Positions 46,307 through 47,666 of a DNA stretch of 47,666 bases are shown piece after piece. The position numbers and the translations under genes were made by a program. The stretch's first letter is position 1, and every line of letters begins with the position of its first letter. The stretch lies in the NCBI GenBank assembly GCA_022842205.1, contig JALHQA010000012.1:1-47666 (forward strand), in the 5' to 3' direction. This stretch comes from Hyphomicrobiales bacterium. Lineage in GTDB: Bacteria; Pseudomonadota; Alphaproteobacteria; Rhizobiales; Methylopilaceae. The notes beneath the pieces are model-generated. The model worked only from the letters and a program-made list of their open reading frames with translations, ran no database searches and had not been told where the DNA came from.

Positions 46307-47082
46307 CACGCGTCTCCTTCGGTCTTGGCTTCAGGGGCCGGAGCCGCCTCGACCGGAGTCTCGGCTGCCGGCGCGGCTTCCTCGGCCTTCGGTGCTTTTT
46401 CTTCGTTCGCCAGGCGGAACTTGCCCGGAGTCGGCACACCGTCCGGAAGCTTGCGCTTCACAGCGTCGCGCAACTCGACCCAGCCGCCCTTGACGCCGGG
46501 AACGGCGCCCTCGACGAGAATGAGGCCGCGCTCCACGTCCGTACGGACGACACGCAGGTTCTGCGTGGTCACGCGCTCGGCACCGAGATGACCGGCCATC
46601 TTCTTGTTCTTGAAGACCTTGCCGGGATCCTGACGGCCGCCGGTCGAACCGTGCGAACGGTGCGAGATCGACACACCGTGCGAGGCACGCAGACCGCCGA
46701 AGTTCCAGCGCTTCATCGCGCCCGCGAAACCCTTGCCGGTCGAGGTGCCCGTCGCATCGACGAACTGTCCGGCAACGAAATGGTCCGCCGTGATCTCGGC
46801 GCCGACGGGGATGAGACCGTCCGCGGGAACGCGGAATTCAACCATTTTGCGCTTCGGCTCGACCTTGGCGACGGCGAACTGGCCGCGCGTGGCCTTGGCG
46901 ATGTTCTTCGGCTTGCGCGAACCGGCACCGAGCTGGACGGCGACATAGCCATCCTTCTCCGCGGTGCGGTGGGCGACCACCTGGCACTGCGCCAGTTCGA
47001 GAACCGTGACCGGAACATGCTCACCGGCATCGGTAAAGATGCGGGTCATGCCGACCTTCTTTGCAATCACTCCGGACCGCAT
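46306..47082 (-). CDS. rplC: 50S ribosomal protein L3 with acidic Ala/Pro tail
   Basis: Assembly initiator near the peptidyl-transferase centre. The core (about 1-215) holds [20 protein letters not shown], the [17 protein letters not shown] loop and [21 protein letters not shown] in adjoining motifs. The last 40 residues ([20 protein letters not shown] and on) are a low-complexity tail; total 258 against 209 in E. coli. Confidence 0.97.
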   Translation of the reverse strand: MRSGVIAKKVGMTRIFTDAGEHVPVTVLELAQCQVVAHRTAEKDGYVAVQLGAGSRKPKNIAKATRGQFAVAKVEPKRKMVEFRVPADGLIPVGAEITADHFVAGQFVDATGTSTGKGFAGAMKRWNFGGLRASHGVSISHRSHGSTGGRQDPGKVFKNKKMAGHLGAERVTTQNLRVVRTDVERGLILVEGAVPGVKGGWVELRDAVKRKLPDGVPTPGKFRLANEEKAPKAEEAAPAAETPVEAAPAPEAKTEGDA

Positions 47083-47096
47083 TGTCGTGGTCCCTT

Positions 47097-47405
47097 TCAG
47101 AGCTTGATTTCGACGTCCACGCCGGCGGCGAGGTCGAGCTTCATCAGCGCGTCCACCGTCTGCGGGGTCGGGTCAACGATATCGAGCAGGCGCTTATGCG
47201 TACGCATTTCGAACTGCTCGCGGCTTTTCTTGTCGACGTGAGGACCGCGGTTGACCGTGAACTTCTCGATGCGCGTCGGCAGCGGGATGGGGCCGCGCAC
47301 GCGCGCGCCCGTCCGCTTCGCGGTCGAGACGATCTCCTTCGTCGACGTATCGAGAACTCGATGGTCGAACGCCTTGAGTCGGATCCTGATATTCTGACCG
47401 TTCAT
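47097..47405 (-). CDS. rpsJ: 30S ribosomal protein S10
   Basis: Small-subunit head protein that also acts as NusE in transcription antitermination, 102 residues. [22 protein letters not shown]-type start, then [41 protein letters not shown] in adjoining motifs. First gene of the S10 cluster, 114 bp after tuf. Confidence 0.98.
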   Translation of the reverse strand: MNGQNIRIRLKAFDHRVLDTSTKEIVSTAKRTGARVRGPIPLPTRIEKFTVNRGPHVDKKSREQFEMRTHKRLLDIVDPTPQTVDALMKLDLAAGVDVEIKL

Positions 47406-47483
47406 GATCTTCTCTTTCGGTCATCCCTGACGCGCGGTTTGCGCATCCCGGGACCGCTTTCCTTAATTACCTGTCGATGGCAG

Positions 47484-47507
47484 GCCGAAGAGCCGAGGCT
47501 CTCCGGC
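47484..47507 (-). other. Hairpin in the tuf-rpsJ gap
   Basis: Arms GCCGAAGAGCC (47484-47494) and GGCTCTCCGGC (47497-47507) pair throughout in the minus-strand RNA if one G-U pair is allowed. It lies 13 bp past the tuf stop without a following T-tract, so it is more likely a processing or pausing site than a terminator. No promoter for rpsJ was recognised in this gap. Confidence 0.5.
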
Positions 47508-47519
47508 TACCGCCTGTCA

Positions 47520-47666
47520 TTACTCAATAATGCTTGCCACCACTCCGGCACCCACCGTGCGTCCGCCTTCGCGGATGGCGAAGCGCAGCTTCTCTTCCAT
47601 CGCGATCGGGACGATCAGCGTCACTTCCATCGCGATGTTGTCGCCCGGCATGACCATCTCCGTGCC
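47520..47666 (-). CDS. tuf: Elongation factor Tu, C-terminal 48 residues (cut by the window edge)
   Basis: The GTPase that brings aminoacyl-tRNA to the ribosome. Only the last 48 residues of domain 3 lie in the window: [18 protein letters not shown], then [20 protein letters not shown] and AGVVASIIE before TAA, an exact EF-Tu ending. Normally preceded by rpsL-rpsG-fusA, which would lie past the right edge. Confidence 0.97.
   Translation of the reverse strand, partial: GTEMVMPGDNIAMEVTLIVPIAMEEKLRFAIREGGRTVGAGVVASIIE

Noticed and set aside
47406-47519. Separate promoter for the S10 cluster between tuf and rpsJ
   Set aside because: No -35/-10 pair was found; the gap holds only a hairpin, so read-through from tuf is as likely.

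Overview
The window is about 47.7 kb of GC-rich chromosomal DNA from an alphaproteobacterium, most likely of the order Hyphomicrobiales (Rhizobiales); genus cannot be fixed from sequence alone. Pointers are the clpS-clpA pair, DUF1489, an ATP12-type F1 chaperone, class III formaldehyde/glutathione dehydrogenase, the adk-rpsM-rpsK-rpoA-rplQ gene order without rpmJ after secY, and a promoter ahead of rpsM matching the alphaproteobacterial housekeeping consensus (CTTGAC-N17-CTATAT). It is core chromosome: no prophage, insertion sequence, CRISPR array or secretion cluster was seen.

Layout. 1-2320: clpA (cut by the left edge) and clpS on the minus strand. 2606-5931: a D,D-carboxypeptidase with a SPOR tail, a membrane-anchored J-domain protein, and panC. 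6052-8807: a GST, then a tight run DUF1489-DUF599-DUF3253 on the plus strand. 8634-12110: kup and mgtE on the minus strand, with kup overlapping the DUF3253 gene tail to tail by 174 bp. 12254-17532: a lipoprotein, a VOC-domain remnant, a patatin-like lipoprotein, adhC with a hairpin over its ribosome binding site, a double-receiver regulator, acylphosphatase and lipB. 17595-20899: an orphan FliN/SpoA protein, tRNA-Leu(GAG), malate synthase G and a small secreted protein.

20964-30966 is a minus-strand housekeeping string (degP-rarA-...-crcB-rluC-HAD phosphatase-ATP12) that looks interrupted twice: by a split chromate transporter between rarA and crcB, and by katG/oxyR between rluC and the HAD gene. 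31089-32967 holds a plus-strand module of LemA, an M48 (HtpX-like) membrane peptidase and a previously uncalled 55-residue membrane protein, ending in a bidirectional terminator shared with the ribosomal cluster.

33022-47666 is the S10-spc-alpha ribosomal supercluster on the minus strand, from tuf (cut by the right edge) through rpsJ ... secY-adk-rpsM-rpsK-rpoA-rplQ, with many 1-8 bp overlaps. An internal promoter lies between adk and rpsM, and small hairpins sit in the rpsM-rpsK and rpsK-rpoA gaps. L29 has an unusually long Ala/Lys/Pro tail, and L3, S17 and S5 also carry low-complexity extensions.

No single spectacular new system is evident. The best leads are the LemA/M48/55-aa trio, the adhC leader hairpin, the DUF1489-DUF599-DUF3253 unit with its antisense overlap, the palindromic repeats around the GST gene (one supplies the panC stop codon), and the extended ribosomal proteins.
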